Shown here in pieces: positions 35,447 through 44,017 of a stretch of DNA of 64,000 nucleotides; the first letter of the stretch is position 1, and every line of letters begins with the position of its first letter. Under the pieces are notes generated by a model. The model had not been told where the DNA came from and did not search any database. It saw nothing but the letters and a program-made list of their open reading frames with translations. This DNA is from Thermocrinis sp. (GTDB taxonomy: Bacteria; Aquificota; Aquificia; Aquificales; Aquificaceae), in NCBI GenBank assembly GCA_020833645.1, contig JAJHRQ010000001.1, positions 124,001 through 188,000 of the forward strand. The letters run 5' to 3'. The position numbers and the translations under genes were made by a program.

Positions 35447-37137
35447 AGAACGCCAAAATCTACCTGATAGCGTTTTTTGTCTTCTTGGGCTTCTTGGTGG
35501 TGATCATAAGGTATGCCTACATCCAGCTCTTTGGAAGGACTGCATACATAGAGAGGGTTGTGGAGAAGTTTCCAAAGGCGGTGGTGGAAAGGGTGCCCGT
35601 CTACAGGGGAGCCATAAAGGATAGAAAGGGAGTGGAACTTGCCATAAGCATGCCCACCTTCTCCATCTTTGCCTTTCCAAAGTACGTCCAGAACAAGGAA
35701 GATTTAGCGAGGAGGCTCTCTGCGGTCTTAGACCAAAAGGAGGAGGAAATACTAAAAAGGTTAAACACAGACCGCAAGTTTGTATGGCTGGCAAGGAACA
35801 TAGACAAGGAGTACATAAACTATGTGAGGGGCGTTATAAGGGACACGCAGAATCAAAATGCAGTGGGCGTCCAAGAAGATTACAAAAGGGTTTATCCACA
35901 TGGTTATTTGGCGAGCAACCTTATAGGCTTTGTGGGTGCGGATGGAAGAGGTCTTGAAGGCGTTGAGTATATGTTTGACCATAAGCTCTACTCAAAGGAG
36001 GCTAAAAAGGTCTTTTTGTATTCACCAAAGGGTGGAAGGCTTGTGCTCAACTTGGAGGAGGAAGAGAGGGACTACAAAACCCAAGACCTCCAGCTAACCA
36101 TAGACTTTGGCGTTCAGGTAATCCTGGAAGACATAAAGGAAAAAATAGTAAAGGACTGGAGCCCACGGAGGGTCGCCATAATCGTTATAGATCTACAAAC
36201 TGGAGACATTCTCGGCTTGGCAAACTATCCCCACTACGACCCCAATCACTACCAAAAGGCAAGACCGGAAAACAGGAGGAACTACGCAGTAACGGACACC
36301 TTTGAACCGGGTTCGGTGATGAAACCCTTTTTTATAGGGCAGGCGTTAGAAAAGGGATACATAGGCTTTAACTACAGTGTGGATACAGAGGGAGGAAGGG
36401 CAGAGTTCTTTGGAAGAACCATAAGGGATGTGTATCCCTACAGAGTTCTTTCCTTGGACCAGGTGCTCATAAAGTCTTCCAACGTGGGAACCGCCAAAAT
36501 AGCCCGGTTCCTATCAAAGAAGGATGTAGAGGAACTGTTTGAAAAAATACACTTTAAATCCACCTTTGGGGTGCTACCCGGGGAGGCAAAGCCAAAGCTT
36601 CCAAATCTTAACTATCCTGCAAACATAATCTACGCCAGCATAGGACAGGGCTTGAGTGTGAACCTTTTGAACCTCTGCGTAGCCTTTGGCGGGCTTGCCA
36701 CCAACCAAATAATCCAGCCCCGCATAGTCTATGAACCAAACCAACCACCCAAGGTGCTAAGGGATAAGCTCTTTTCTGATAAGGTCTTAGATTGGCTACA
36801 TAAAAACCTCATAAGGGTGGTGGAAGAGGGAACCGCAACCCAAGCCAGGTCCAAATACTTTACCATAGCGGGCAAAACGGGCACCGCCCAGAAGTTTGAC
36901 TTTAAAACGGGCAAATACTCCATGGAAAAGGTGGTTGCCTACTTTGTGGGGTACTTTCCTGCCACCAACCCCAAATACGTGGCGGGCATAATGGTGGATG
37001 AGCCAAAGGGTAGAGCCTCTGGTGGCACCGCCGCAGCATCATACTTTAAAGAACTCGTAGAAAGAGTAGCCTTTTATGAAAGGCTAGAACCCGACAAGAC
37101 TAACAAGGCTATCTCGGAGGGAAGGCTCAAGAATTAG
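35431..37137 (+). CDS. ftsI: Septal peptidoglycan transpeptidase FtsI (class B PBP)
   Basis: A bitopic inner-membrane enzyme that cross-links septal murein. A cytoplasmic start and one membrane helix (IYLIAFFVFLGFLVVIIRY) precede a dimerisation domain with RGAIKDRKGVELA. The transpeptidase domain has the active-site SxxK in EPGSVMKPF, SxN in IKSSNVGTA and KTG in IAGKTGTAQKF. At 568 residues it is normal. The first 16 bases overlap carA. It is away from the rsmH-ftsL pair at the window end, so the dcw cluster is dispersed. The last 54 bases overlap convergent bioD. Confidence 0.93.
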   Translation: MPNTVKNAKIYLIAFFVFLGFLVVIIRYAYIQLFGRTAYIERVVEKFPKAVVERVPVYRGAIKDRKGVELAISMPTFSIFAFPKYVQNKEDLARRLSAVLDQKEEEILKRLNTDRKFVWLARNIDKEYINYVRGVIRDTQNQNAVGVQEDYKRVYPHGYLASNLIGFVGADGRGLEGVEYMFDHKLYSKEAKKVFLYSPKGGRLVLNLEEEERDYKTQDLQLTIDFGVQVILEDIKEKIVKDWSPRRVAIIVIDLQTGDILGLANYPHYDPNHYQKARPENRRNYAVTDTFEPGSVMKPFFIGQALEKGYIGFNYSVDTEGGRAEFFGRTIRDVYPYRVLSLDQVLIKSSNVGTAKIARFLSKKDVEELFEKIHFKSTFGVLPGEAKPKLPNLNYPANIIYASIGQGLSVNLLNLCVAFGGLATNQIIQPRIVYEPNQPPKVLRDKLFSDKVLDWLHKNLIRVVEEGTATQARSKYFTIAGKTGTAQKFDFKTGKYSMEKVVAYFVGYFPATNPKYVAGIMVDEPKGRASGGTAAASYFKELVERVAFYERLEPDKTNKAISEGRLKN

Positions 37138-37737
37138 TCCATTCACCCTTGGCACTTGGAGGGGTTTTATCCCCGTCAGCTCCTCCACTATGATCGGGTT
37201 AGTCCTTTCTGAGACATCCTTCCCCTCAAAACCGTTCATAACTATTCCCAAGATGTTAAGCCCCATGCTTTTAGCGTAAAAGTAGCTAAGGTAGGTGTGG
37301 TTTAGGGTGCCAAGCCCAGCCCGGGCTACCAGCAAGATGGGAAGCCCCCAGTCTAAGGCTAAGTGGGCGTAGTTGTAATCCCTCTTTATGGGCACCGCAA
37401 CGCCACCCGCCCCTTCCACCACCAAAAACTCATACCTTTCCAAAAGCCTAAGGTAATGCTCCTTTAAATCCGCAAGGGAAAAATCCTTCTTCTCCTCCAA
37501 GATGCCCGCATAGGGAGAAAGGGGCAGAGAGTATCTAACCGGCACCGCCTCCTCCAAATCCTGCCCTGTAAGACTGCAGAGCAAAGCCCCATCTTGTGGC
37601 ACATCCTTCACGTCGGTCTCTATGGGCTTTAGGTAGCCTACCTTTACTCCCCTCTCTTTTAGGGCATAAACCAAGTTGTAGGCAATAAAGGTCTTTCCTA
37701 CGCCCGTGTCTGTGGCAGCGATTAAAACAGACCTCAT
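37084..37737 (-). CDS. bioD: Dethiobiotin synthetase BioD
   Basis: ATP-dependent ureido-ring closure before the BioB step. The P-loop is AATDTGVGKTFIAYNLVYAL at residue 7; YLKPIETD and VEGAGGVAVPIKRDYNY are typical. Its 217 residues are normal. It is coupled to sppA upstream by a four-base overlap, a pairing with no obvious logic. The 3' end lies antisense to ftsI. Confidence 0.93.
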   Translation of the reverse strand: MRSVLIAATDTGVGKTFIAYNLVYALKERGVKVGYLKPIETDVKDVPQDGALLCSLTGQDLEEAVPVRYSLPLSPYAGILEEKKDFSLADLKEHYLRLLERYEFLVVEGAGGVAVPIKRDYNYAHLALDWGLPILLVARAGLGTLNHTYLSYFYAKSMGLNILGIVMNGFEGKDVSERTNPIIVEELTGIKPLQVPRVNGLILEPSLRDSLVSLVGF

Positions 37738-38576
37738 TGCATAAGGTAATACAGCATCAAGGGAGCATCCACACCAAAGCCCGCACCAAGGCAGTTTTCA
37801 AGGAGCCTTCTGAGAAGGCCCTTTGATTCCTCCACATAAAAGACCCTTGCCTTTTCTACCTTAGAGAGCTCCTTTGCCTTCTCTATTGCATCTTGGAGCC
37901 CACCCAAGCCATCCACCAGCTTAAGCTTTTGGGCATCCTCTCCCGTAAACACCCTGCCGTCCGCTATCTCCCTGAGTTTGTTTGGGTCTACCTCCTTTCT
38001 GTGCTTTAGTATAGCGTTCAAAAACTGCTCGTATGCCTTGTCTATGAGCTCCTGAAGGTATCTTTTTTCCTCTTCTGTGAGCTCCCTCGTGGGAGAGAGG
38101 GTATCCTTGAACTTTCCGGTCTTTATGGAGGTGGTTTTTATGCCAAGCTTTTCCAAGAGCTCTTTTAGGTTTGTATGCTGGATGATAACCCCTATGCTAC
38201 CGGTTATAGTCCCAGGGTTTGCGTATATGTAGTCCCCCGCCATAGCCAGGTAAAAGCACCCAGATGCACAAACATTACCCATAGACACCACCACCGGCTT
38301 TTTGGACTCCTTGAACCGCTCCAGAGCCCTGTATATCTCCTGAGACGCCCCCACCGAGCCTCCTGGACTTTCCGCCCTAATCACCAAAGCCCGCACGCTT
38401 TTATCCTCTTTTAGTCTTTCTATCTTCCTAACGATGGGCTCCGAATTTACCAAAACTCCCTCTATTTTCAAAACCGCCACCCGGTCTCCCACCGGGAGCC
38501 TTGCCAACAAACTTCCCAAAAACCCAAGCACAAAGAGTAATATAACAAAAACAAAAAACCGCCTTAGCCACTTCAT
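37734..38576 (-). CDS. sppA: Signal peptide peptidase SppA (short form)
   Basis: A membrane-anchored serine protease that degrades signal peptides. An N-terminal helix (FFVFVILLFVLGFLGSLLA) is followed by ESPGGSVGASQEIYRAL, the nucleophile motif GNVCASGCFYLAMAGD and GSIGVI; the catalytic Lys lies in the IKTGKFKD region. The ORF track starts 40 codons upstream, inside the decayed insertion element; I choose the ATG of MKWLRRFF, where the family begins. The 280 residues fit the short bacterial SppA class. Confidence 0.92.
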   Translation of the reverse strand: MKWLRRFFVFVILLFVLGFLGSLLARLPVGDRVAVLKIEGVLVNSEPIVRKIERLKEDKSVRALVIRAESPGGSVGASQEIYRALERFKESKKPVVVSMGNVCASGCFYLAMAGDYIYANPGTITGSIGVIIQHTNLKELLEKLGIKTTSIKTGKFKDTLSPTRELTEEEKRYLQELIDKAYEQFLNAILKHRKEVDPNKLREIADGRVFTGEDAQKLKLVDGLGGLQDAIEKAKELSKVEKARVFYVEESKGLLRRLLENCLGAGFGVDAPLMLYYLMQ

Positions 38577-38614
38577 GGCTTTAATTATATCAACCCACCC
38601 CAAACAGAGCCCAC

Positions 38615-38626
38615 TGCAAAATTGCA
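38615..38626. promoter_or_regulatory. Dyad TGCAA-AA-TTGCA upstream of sppA
   Basis: A perfect inverted repeat with a two-base centre. The same arms occur on the other side of the insertion element, upstream of the porin promoter, so the two may be operators of one regulator. Confidence 0.35.
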
Positions 38627-38628
38627 AA

Positions 38629-39164
38629 AAAGTGCGTGAGGATGTCAACTTTTTAGGTTCATGATCGTATAAATGACAATAAAGGAGGCTAACCATCTAT
38701 AGACGGTTTCATACTTAGCATTCCAAGGAAACCTCATTCCTCTTCCCAAAAGTCTCATGTTCCCATTCCATTGGAAGCTTTTTGACTGCACTCACATACC
38801 AAGGTCCCTTGTCAGTGGTGCATCCCTTTGCCTTTGTGTTGTAAAGAACCAACTTAGCTGTCCAAGAGTCCCTTCTTCTTGAAAGATGCACAAACACAGG
38901 CAAACCTTATAGACCCAAATAGCAATCGTATATATTGCCTGAAGAGCTTTCCCTAATAACCCTTGTGAAGTAGGAACTCCCTTACTGTTCTTGGGGAAAG
39001 TCCCTTAAAGTAGAGGAGCACAGCTTCTGCTTTTAGGCTTACGGGAAACCTATGTCGCTTAAAAGCTTTGGTTAGTATTTCTTCTATTACTTGTATCGCC
39101 TTCATATCTCTAAGTGTATCAGCCCAGTCTATTAATGCCAAAAGTTGACATCTTCAAAGTGCGT
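38629..39164. repeat. 9-bp target duplication AAAGTGCGT flanking an insertion element
   Basis: AAAGTGCGT occurs at 38629-38637 and again at 39156-39164, directly outside the two terminal inverted repeats. Direct repeats of 8-9 bases are the footprint of DDE transposition. Confidence 0.85.
38638..39155 (-). mobile_element. Decayed IS element with IS6/IS240-like transposase fragments
   Basis: The ends are inverted repeats GAGGATGTCAACTTTT (left) and GAAGATGTCAACTTTT (right, read inwards). Inside, on the minus strand, one piece reads FPVSLKAEAVLLYFKGLSPR (start of a DDE transposase), then stops. A later piece in another frame reads PVFVHLSRRRDSWTAK and CTTDKGPWYVSAVKKLP, then HETFGKRNEV, matching the catalytic core and the FG-RN motif of IS6/IS240-type enzymes. 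At about 518 bases it is shorter than the usual 700-800, so the middle of the gene has been deleted. It cannot move by itself. Confidence 0.85.
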
Positions 39165-39207
39165 AAGCATCAAAAACCCACAAAAACACGACTTCCAAAC
39201 ACCCAAC

Positions 39208-39219
39208 TGCAAGTTTGCA
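39208..39219. promoter_or_regulatory. Dyad TGCAA-GT-TTGCA upstream of the porin promoter
   Basis: A perfect five-base inverted repeat ending 15 bases before the -35 box, a usual operator or activator position. It has the same arms as the dyad near sppA. Confidence 0.4.
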
Positions 39220-39234
39220 TCTAAAAAAAACCTC

Positions 39235-39263
39235 TTGACAAATTTTTTCCCTTATGCTATCAT
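39235..39263 (+). promoter_or_regulatory. Strong sigma-70-type promoter of the porin gene
   Basis: TTGACA, a 17-base spacer, then TATCAT, with TG one base upstream of the -10 (extended -10). This is the best promoter in the window. The transcript would start near 39270, followed by AAAGGAGGG and the ATG. Confidence 0.82.
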
Positions 39264-39301
39264 TAAAACCATCCAAAAAAACTTTAAAGGAGGGTATCAA
39301 C

Positions 39302-40540
39302 ATGAGGAAGAGCCTTTTAGCCATGGCAGCACTGATGGGTGTTGCTACTTTGCCAGCCCACGCCTGGAGGGTGAACATTGACAAGGATACCTACGCAGAC
39401 ATCCTCTTCGGCGCCCAAATAACGGGAACAGTCCAGGGCAAGAGGACAAACGCAGACAAAGAAGAAACAAACTTTGCTGCGAAGTTGGTCAGCATAGGTG
39501 CAAGCGGGCAAGTGAATAAGCTGGTGTATTTTGGCATCTTAGCAGAAGCAGCAAAAAAACCTGGTCTTAGGGAATCATTCGTTGTTAGGGACGCTTTTGT
39601 AGGACTGAAGTTTGCGGATGAGTTTAGGGTCCAAGCGGGTGCAATGAGGATTCCCTTCTCCAGAATAACCCTAACCTCCTCCTACAACCTCCTCATCCCA
39701 ACCCAAGATGATAGGGGTATATATGGTGTGGGACTGTCTATAGACCCAATAGACGGACTAAGTGTTCGTGGTGATGCGGGTGAAAGAAACAGGGACGCAG
39801 GAATAGTCGTTTGGGGTATTGTGGCAGATGGAATTCTAAAGTACTACTTAGGCGTCACTGACGGTAGGTATGATAGGAGAGGAGGCTTCTTTGGTGCCAA
39901 CACCAAAGACAACCTCGCCTACACCATAAGGCTTCAAATTACCCCCACCATACTTGGCTTTAAGCCAGAAACGGGATACAGCCTTGCGGACACCTACCTT
40001 GGCAAGCAGAATGTTCATAACGTCGGCATAGGTTATAGGGTAGTGAAGGCAGAAACTACTGGTCTTCCGAGGAACTACTCAAAGACCGCCAAACTGTTTA
40101 CCGTGGATGTGATTTACGAACAAAAGTTTGGAGAACTAGTTCCTAACTTCCAAGTGGGATACATACAGGCAAAGGATGTGGCATATAGCTATAACCCTAC
40201 TACTCGTGTTGTATCCTATGGCAAAGCAACCCAAATTTATGCCCAAGGACAACTTCTGTATGACCAAGTGGTGGGCTTTGGAAAGCCAGCCTTGGCAATA
40301 AGGTGGGAGCAAAACAAGAATAAAGATAGGTTCAGCTTCGACACTAACACTGGAAGAACTTCTCCAATAGCAGGCGAACCCAAGAACACAAGGGTTGGCG
40401 TGTTTGTTAACTACTACATCAAGGGTCAGGATGCAAAGATATCCCTTGGTGTAGACACTGTAAACAGGAACAGAGACTCAAAGGGTGCAAACGGAAAGAA
40501 CTTCACCGACTTCACCCTCTACCTCCAAACCAGGTTCTAA
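39302..40540 (+). CDS. Outer-membrane porin
   Basis: A signal peptide (MRKSLLAMAALMGVATLPAHA) precedes about 390 residues of alternating polar and hydrophobic strands, with aromatic residues at strand ends, closing in the typical C-terminal Phe motif FTLYLQTRF. The layout fits a 16-strand-type porin; segments such as FADEFRVQAGAMRIPFSRIT resemble phosphate-selective-type porins of Aquificales. The ORF track start lies inside the promoter; the chosen ATG follows AAGGAGGG. With a strong promoter and terminator it is likely a monocistronic, abundant outer-membrane protein. The substrate is unknown. Confidence 0.85.
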   Translation: MRKSLLAMAALMGVATLPAHAWRVNIDKDTYADILFGAQITGTVQGKRTNADKEETNFAAKLVSIGASGQVNKLVYFGILAEAAKKPGLRESFVVRDAFVGLKFADEFRVQAGAMRIPFSRITLTSSYNLLIPTQDDRGIYGVGLSIDPIDGLSVRGDAGERNRDAGIVVWGIVADGILKYYLGVTDGRYDRRGGFFGANTKDNLAYTIRLQITPTILGFKPETGYSLADTYLGKQNVHNVGIGYRVVKAETTGLPRNYSKTAKLFTVDVIYEQKFGELVPNFQVGYIQAKDVAYSYNPTTRVVSYGKATQIYAQGQLLYDQVVGFGKPALAIRWEQNKNKDRFSFDTNTGRTSPIAGEPKNTRVGVFVNYYIKGQDAKISLGVDTVNRNRDSKGANGKNFTDFTLYLQTRF

Positions 40541-40557
40541 GTGTTAGAGACTTCACC

Positions 40558-40588
40558 GCCCCGCCCTCTGGCGGGGCTTTTTATTTTT
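40558..40588 (+). terminator. Intrinsic terminator after the porin gene
   Basis: An eight-base perfect stem (GCCCCGCC/GGCGGGGC) with a CTCT loop is followed by TTTTTATTTTT. It isolates the porin from the pseudopilin genes, whose first ATG comes four bases later. Confidence 0.9.
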
Positions 40589-40591
40589 GGC

Positions 40592-40993
40592 ATGAGAAGG
40601 GCTTTTACCCTCATAGAGCTTTTGGTGGTTATTGTGATTTTGGGTATTCTTACCGCCATTGTGGTCCCAAGGATCACGGGCAGGGTTGATCAGGCAAAGG
40701 TGGAGGCAACAAAGGTTCAGATGAAGGCTATAAAGGATGCCTTGGAGCAATACAAGCTTGACAATGGCTTTTATCCTACCACCGAGCAGGGTCTAAAAGC
40801 CTTGGTGGAAAAGCCAAACACTCCGCCGGTGCCAACCAGGTGGAGGCAGTATTTGGACAAAGTGCCAAAGGATGCGTGGGATCAGGATTTTATTTATGTT
40901 TCTCCGGGGGTAAACAGACCCTTTGAGCTGAGGTCTGCGGGTCCAGACAGAAAAGAAGGCACAGAAGATGACTTAGATGTTTGGAACTTGTAG
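40592..40993 (+). CDS. gspG: Type II secretion major pseudopilin GspG
   Basis: A short leader (MRRA) precedes the prepilin motif FTLIELLVVIVILGILTAIV, with Glu at position 5. The C-terminal part has the GspG features QYKLDNGFYPTTEQGLKALV and the calcium-site end SAGPDRKEGTEDDLDVW. The residue before the cleavage site is Ala rather than the usual Gly. The ATG aligned to this leader is used instead of the upstream start inside the terminator. No ribosome site is visible between the terminator and the start. It forms the pseudopilus shaft in the periplasm. Confidence 0.92.
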   Translation: MRRAFTLIELLVVIVILGILTAIVVPRITGRVDQAKVEATKVQMKAIKDALEQYKLDNGFYPTTEQGLKALVEKPNTPPVPTRWRQYLDKVPKDAWDQDFIYVSPGVNRPFELRSAGPDRKEGTEDDLDVWNL

Positions 40994-41258
40994 AGGCTTT
41001 ACCCTCATAGAAGTTATAATTGCCCTTTCTGTTTTGGTGATCACCTTTAGCGTTCTCTTTGAGCTTTTGCTTTCTGCACGCAAGGATTACGAGCTTGCCA
41101 GAAGCCTTTACCAAGATATGAGCTTTCTGAACAACAAAATTTTGGAAAATAAGCTGGAGGGTGTGCGGGTTAGGGAGAGGGAGTTAAGGGACTATCCGGG
41201 CATAAAAGAGGTGGAGCTCTCTTACGGCTCTGCGGTGATATACCTTTTTAAAAAATGA
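40977..41258 (+). CDS. Minor pseudopilin (GspI-like)
   Basis: 93 residues with leader MFGTCRG and prepilin core FTLIEVIIALSVLVITFSVL, then a short globular part. Its size and its place between gspG and a GspJ-like gene suggest GspI, part of the pseudopilus tip. It overlaps gspG by 17 bases and the next gene by four. Confidence 0.75.
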   Translation: MFGTCRGFTLIEVIIALSVLVITFSVLFELLLSARKDYELARSLYQDMSFLNNKILENKLEGVRVRERELRDYPGIKEVELSYGSAVIYLFKK

Positions 41259-41737
41259 AAAGGGCGTTTACCCTTCTTGAGTTAATCATAGTCATAACCT
41301 TGCTTGGGCTTGTCTTTGGGCTTTTTTCTTATGTTTTTAAATCCAGCGTGGAATCTTCTGTGTTTCTTGCGGGGGATAGCCAAAGGCTAAAGGAGGAAGC
41401 CCTTTTGGTCTGGAACATTCAAAGAAAGGTCGTCTCCGCAAAGGACGCCTACATGGAAAGGGATAAGCTATTCTTACACACCTACGCCGGGGATTACCAC
41501 CAGGGCTTGGTAAAATGTGCCTTTATTTACAAGGATGGTGTGCTTTACTATTACGAGTTTCCCTATCCTTACGGGGATATAAAGTTCTACGAGGATGACA
41601 GGCTTATAAAGTTGGGAAAGTTTGAGGAGCTTTCCTTCTCTGCAGTGAAGGGTGGTAAGACTGAAGAGACCTATAAGGGACTGCCAGACCTTTATCGTAT
41701 AACCATAGAGGGCAGGGAATATCTTATAAAGCCATGA
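41255..41737 (+). CDS. Minor pseudopilin (GspJ-like)
   Basis: 160 residues with leader MKRA and core FTLLELIIVITLLGLVFGLF, then a beta-rich domain (RLKEEALLVWNIQRKV and on). GspJ-type proteins cap the pseudopilus with GspI and GspK; no GspK is seen here. As in gspG the residue before the cleavage site is Ala. Confidence 0.72.
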   Translation: MKRAFTLLELIIVITLLGLVFGLFSYVFKSSVESSVFLAGDSQRLKEEALLVWNIQRKVVSAKDAYMERDKLFLHTYAGDYHQGLVKCAFIYKDGVLYYYEFPYPYGDIKFYEDDRLIKLGKFEELSFSAVKGGKTEETYKGLPDLYRITIEGREYLIKP

Positions 41738-42927
41738 GTAGGGTAAAGCTATACAGGGGCATAGACCAGTTTGGGAATATCAGAAGTGGCAAGATTGAGG
41801 TGCCGGAGGGAATGTCTGCTTACGAGCTTTTGATTTCTCAGGGCATAAAGCCCCTAAAGATAGAGGATGTCTCCGAAAGCCTTTGGAGTAGGGAACTCTT
41901 TAAAAGAAAGCCCTCCCAAGAGGACGTTGCCTTTTTGCTAACGCAGATCTCTATGCTACTCTCTTCTGGGCTAAACTTACCAAAAGCCTTAGAAACTGCC
42001 ATCCAGCAGGCGGAGGATAAAAGAATCCAGCAGGCTCTACTTTCTGTAAAGGACGCAATAGAGAAGGGGGAGCCCTTGCATACTGCCTTTGGCAAAGCGG
42101 ACGTATTCCCGGAGTTCTTTTTGGAGATGCTAAAGACCGCAGAAAGGGGCGAAAACTTAGAAAAGGTCTTTGAAATTGCGGGGGAATTTCTCAGCAGGAT
42201 GGCACAGGTGAGGGCAAAGGTTCTATCTTCTCTGACTTACCCTGCCTTTGTGATCTTCTTTAGCCTTCTTTCGGTGTTTGCGGTGGTTAAGTTTGTGATC
42301 CCAAAAGTTGCTGGCGTGCTGGCTGGTTTGGGAAAGGATTTGCCCTTGATAACAAAAATTCTTCTCTTTTTCTCCAAGCTGATGGGTTATTTCCTTTACC
42401 TTTTCCCTCTGCTTATCCTGCTTTTTGTCTTTAAAGGAAGGCTCATAAGCAGGGAAAAAATAGACAAGTATTACCTTAAACTTCCCATCTTCGGCAAAGT
42501 TTCCTTTTACTTTCAGCTTTCAAGGTTTGCGGGCAGTTTGCGGATGTCCCTGCTTTCTGGCATCCCCCTCGTTAGGGCTGTGTCTTTGGCAATAGATACT
42601 ATAACCAATCATTACATAAAAAACAGGCTAACGGAGGTGCCCAAGGAGGTTGCCAAAGGCAAAAGCTTGGCGGAGGTTCTCAAGGCTACCGGCGTCTTTC
42701 CTTCCCTATTTGTGGGTCTTTTGGCAACTGGTGAAAGGAGCGGAGAGTTAGAGAAGGCTCTAGAACTTTTAGAAAAGCTCTACGACCAGCAAGCTATGAG
42801 AAAGATAGACCTCTGGATAAGGTTGGCGGAGCCCATTGCCATGCTGATAATAGGCATCTTGGTTGCCTTTGTGGTCCTGAGCGTGGTGCTACCTATTACA
42901 GAAATCTCCAGCGGAGTTAGAAGGTAG
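41734..42927 (+). CDS. gspF: Type II secretion/type IV pilus inner-membrane platform protein GspF
   Basis: Two GspF domains in tandem, each with the pattern LLSSGLNLPKALETAI / LLSGIPLVRAVSLAID, and three membrane segments (near 165-190, 210-230 and 365-390). GEPLHTAFGKADVFPEFFLEM and GKSLAEVLKATGVFPSLFVG are family motifs. It anchors the assembly ATPase, which is not encoded here, nor are the secretin or GspL/M. Confidence 0.92.
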   Translation: MSRVKLYRGIDQFGNIRSGKIEVPEGMSAYELLISQGIKPLKIEDVSESLWSRELFKRKPSQEDVAFLLTQISMLLSSGLNLPKALETAIQQAEDKRIQQALLSVKDAIEKGEPLHTAFGKADVFPEFFLEMLKTAERGENLEKVFEIAGEFLSRMAQVRAKVLSSLTYPAFVIFFSLLSVFAVVKFVIPKVAGVLAGLGKDLPLITKILLFFSKLMGYFLYLFPLLILLFVFKGRLISREKIDKYYLKLPIFGKVSFYFQLSRFAGSLRMSLLSGIPLVRAVSLAIDTITNHYIKNRLTEVPKEVAKGKSLAEVLKATGVFPSLFVGLLATGERSGELEKALELLEKLYDQQAMRKIDLWIRLAEPIAMLIIGILVAFVVLSVVLPITEISSGVRR

Positions 42928-42950
42928 TATAAACACCTTCGCAGTTTTTT
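42920..42950 (+). terminator. Possible weak terminator after gspF
   Basis: GAAGGT pairs with ACCTTC across a nine-base loop, followed by GCAG and six T. The stop codon of gspF lies at the stem edge. The stem is short. Confidence 0.4.
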
Positions 42951-42963
42951 AAAATAAATTCCT

Positions 42964-43836
42964 ATGACCATTGGTGAATTCCTAAAGGAAAACAAGCTGT
43001 CTGTGGGAGATAACTTTAAGTTCTTATTGGAAAGGCTTGGCATCTACCAAGAGGAATTTGTAAAAAGGGTAGAGTCCGCGGTGGGTGAAACCGCCAAAAT
43101 GTCCAAGTCCAAGGCAAACACCGTAGACCCAGAGGACATGGTCAACAGCTACGGGGCAGACACAGTTAGGCTCTACATACTCTTTGCAGGACCTGTGGAA
43201 AAGGACTTTGAATGGACAGAAGAGGGTCTTCAGGGTGCCCACAGATTTCTAAAGAGGCTCTGGAGCTTTTTCCACGAAAACCTTGAAAGGCTAAGGGATC
43301 TTCAATACACAAGGGAGGAACTCTCAAAGGTAGAAGGTAAGGCAAAGGATGTACGAAAGAGAGCCCACCAAACCCTAAAAAAGTATTTGCAGGACATGGA
43401 AGAGCTCTCCTTCAACACCGCCATTGCGGGCATAATGGAGCTTTTGAATGCCCTTCAGGATTTTAAACCGGAAACCCAAGCAGACTACAAGGTCCTGAAG
43501 GAAGCCCTTGAGCTAATTCTTTTTATGCTTTATCCAATTACGCCCCACATTTGCGAAGAACTCTGGAACGAGCTGGGTAATCAAAGGCTCATGGTCTTTT
43601 ACACCTTCCCACAGCCAGACCCAGAGGCACTAAAAGAGGAGGAGGTGGAGATAGCGGTGCAGGTCAACGGAAAGCTAAAGGCAGTTATCAAGGTTCCCAT
43701 AGATGCCCAAGAGGACACTGTAAAGTCCATAGCCTTAGCCCAAGAAAAAGTTGCAAAAGCGTTGGAAAACAAAAAACTTCAAAAGGTCATATATGTAAAA
43801 AATAAGCTTATAAACCTGGTGGTTATAGATGAATGA
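42964..43836 (+). CDS. leuS: Leucyl-tRNA synthetase, beta subunit (C-terminal half of split LeuRS)
   Basis: 290 residues that hold only the C-terminal part of LeuRS: the KMSKS loop in AKMSKSKANTVDPEDMVNSY near residue 48, the anticodon-binding helices (LYPITPHICEELW) and the C-terminal EEVEIAVQVNGKLKAVIKV domain. A split LeuRS with a beta subunit of this size is characteristic of Aquificales, so this is not a truncation. The alpha subunit must be encoded elsewhere. The small membrane gene overlaps its stop. Confidence 0.95.
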   Translation: MTIGEFLKENKLSVGDNFKFLLERLGIYQEEFVKRVESAVGETAKMSKSKANTVDPEDMVNSYGADTVRLYILFAGPVEKDFEWTEEGLQGAHRFLKRLWSFFHENLERLRDLQYTREELSKVEGKAKDVRKRAHQTLKKYLQDMEELSFNTAIAGIMELLNALQDFKPETQADYKVLKEALELILFMLYPITPHICEELWNELGNQRLMVFYTFPQPDPEALKEEEVEIAVQVNGKLKAVIKVPIDAQEDTVKSIALAQEKVAKALENKKLQKVIYVKNKLINLVVIDE

Positions 43837-43999
43837 ACTTTTGGCTTGGCTTTTGTTCTTTGGAAAGCTCTTTCTGGTTATGCTTTTGGTGGGTTTGCCC
43901 TTGCTGTTGATCATAATATTCCTGGCGAACGCCCTCTATAAATTGCTTTCGCCCAAGCTTGAAGAGTGGGAGAGGAAAAGGGATCAATCCAAGAAGTAG
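43829..43999 (+). CDS. Small membrane protein of unknown function
   Basis: 56 residues, missed by the ORF track. One long hydrophobic stretch (FLVMLLVGLPLLLIIIFLAN) is followed by a charged tail, LEEWERKRDQSKK. The ATG overlaps the leuS beta stop, so it is probably cotranslated. No family recognised. Confidence 0.6.
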   Translation: MNELLAWLLFFGKLFLVMLLVGLPLLLIIIFLANALYKLLSPKLEEWERKRDQSKK

Positions 44000-44001
44000 C
44001 C

Positions 44002-44017
44002 TATGATGAAAATCATA
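44002..44017. repeat. Inverted repeat TATGAT-GAAA-ATCATA before the por-like operon
   Basis: A perfect six-base dyad with a GAAA loop, three bases after the small membrane gene. TATGAT occurs again at 44056, and a TTGACA at 44028 lies between them, but no -10 is at the right distance. It could be a regulator site or a weak terminator. Confidence 0.35.

Noticed and set aside
37734-38696. Long start for sppA given by the ORF track
   Set aside because: The first 40 codons lie partly inside the decayed IS; the family sequence and membrane helix begin at the internal ATG.
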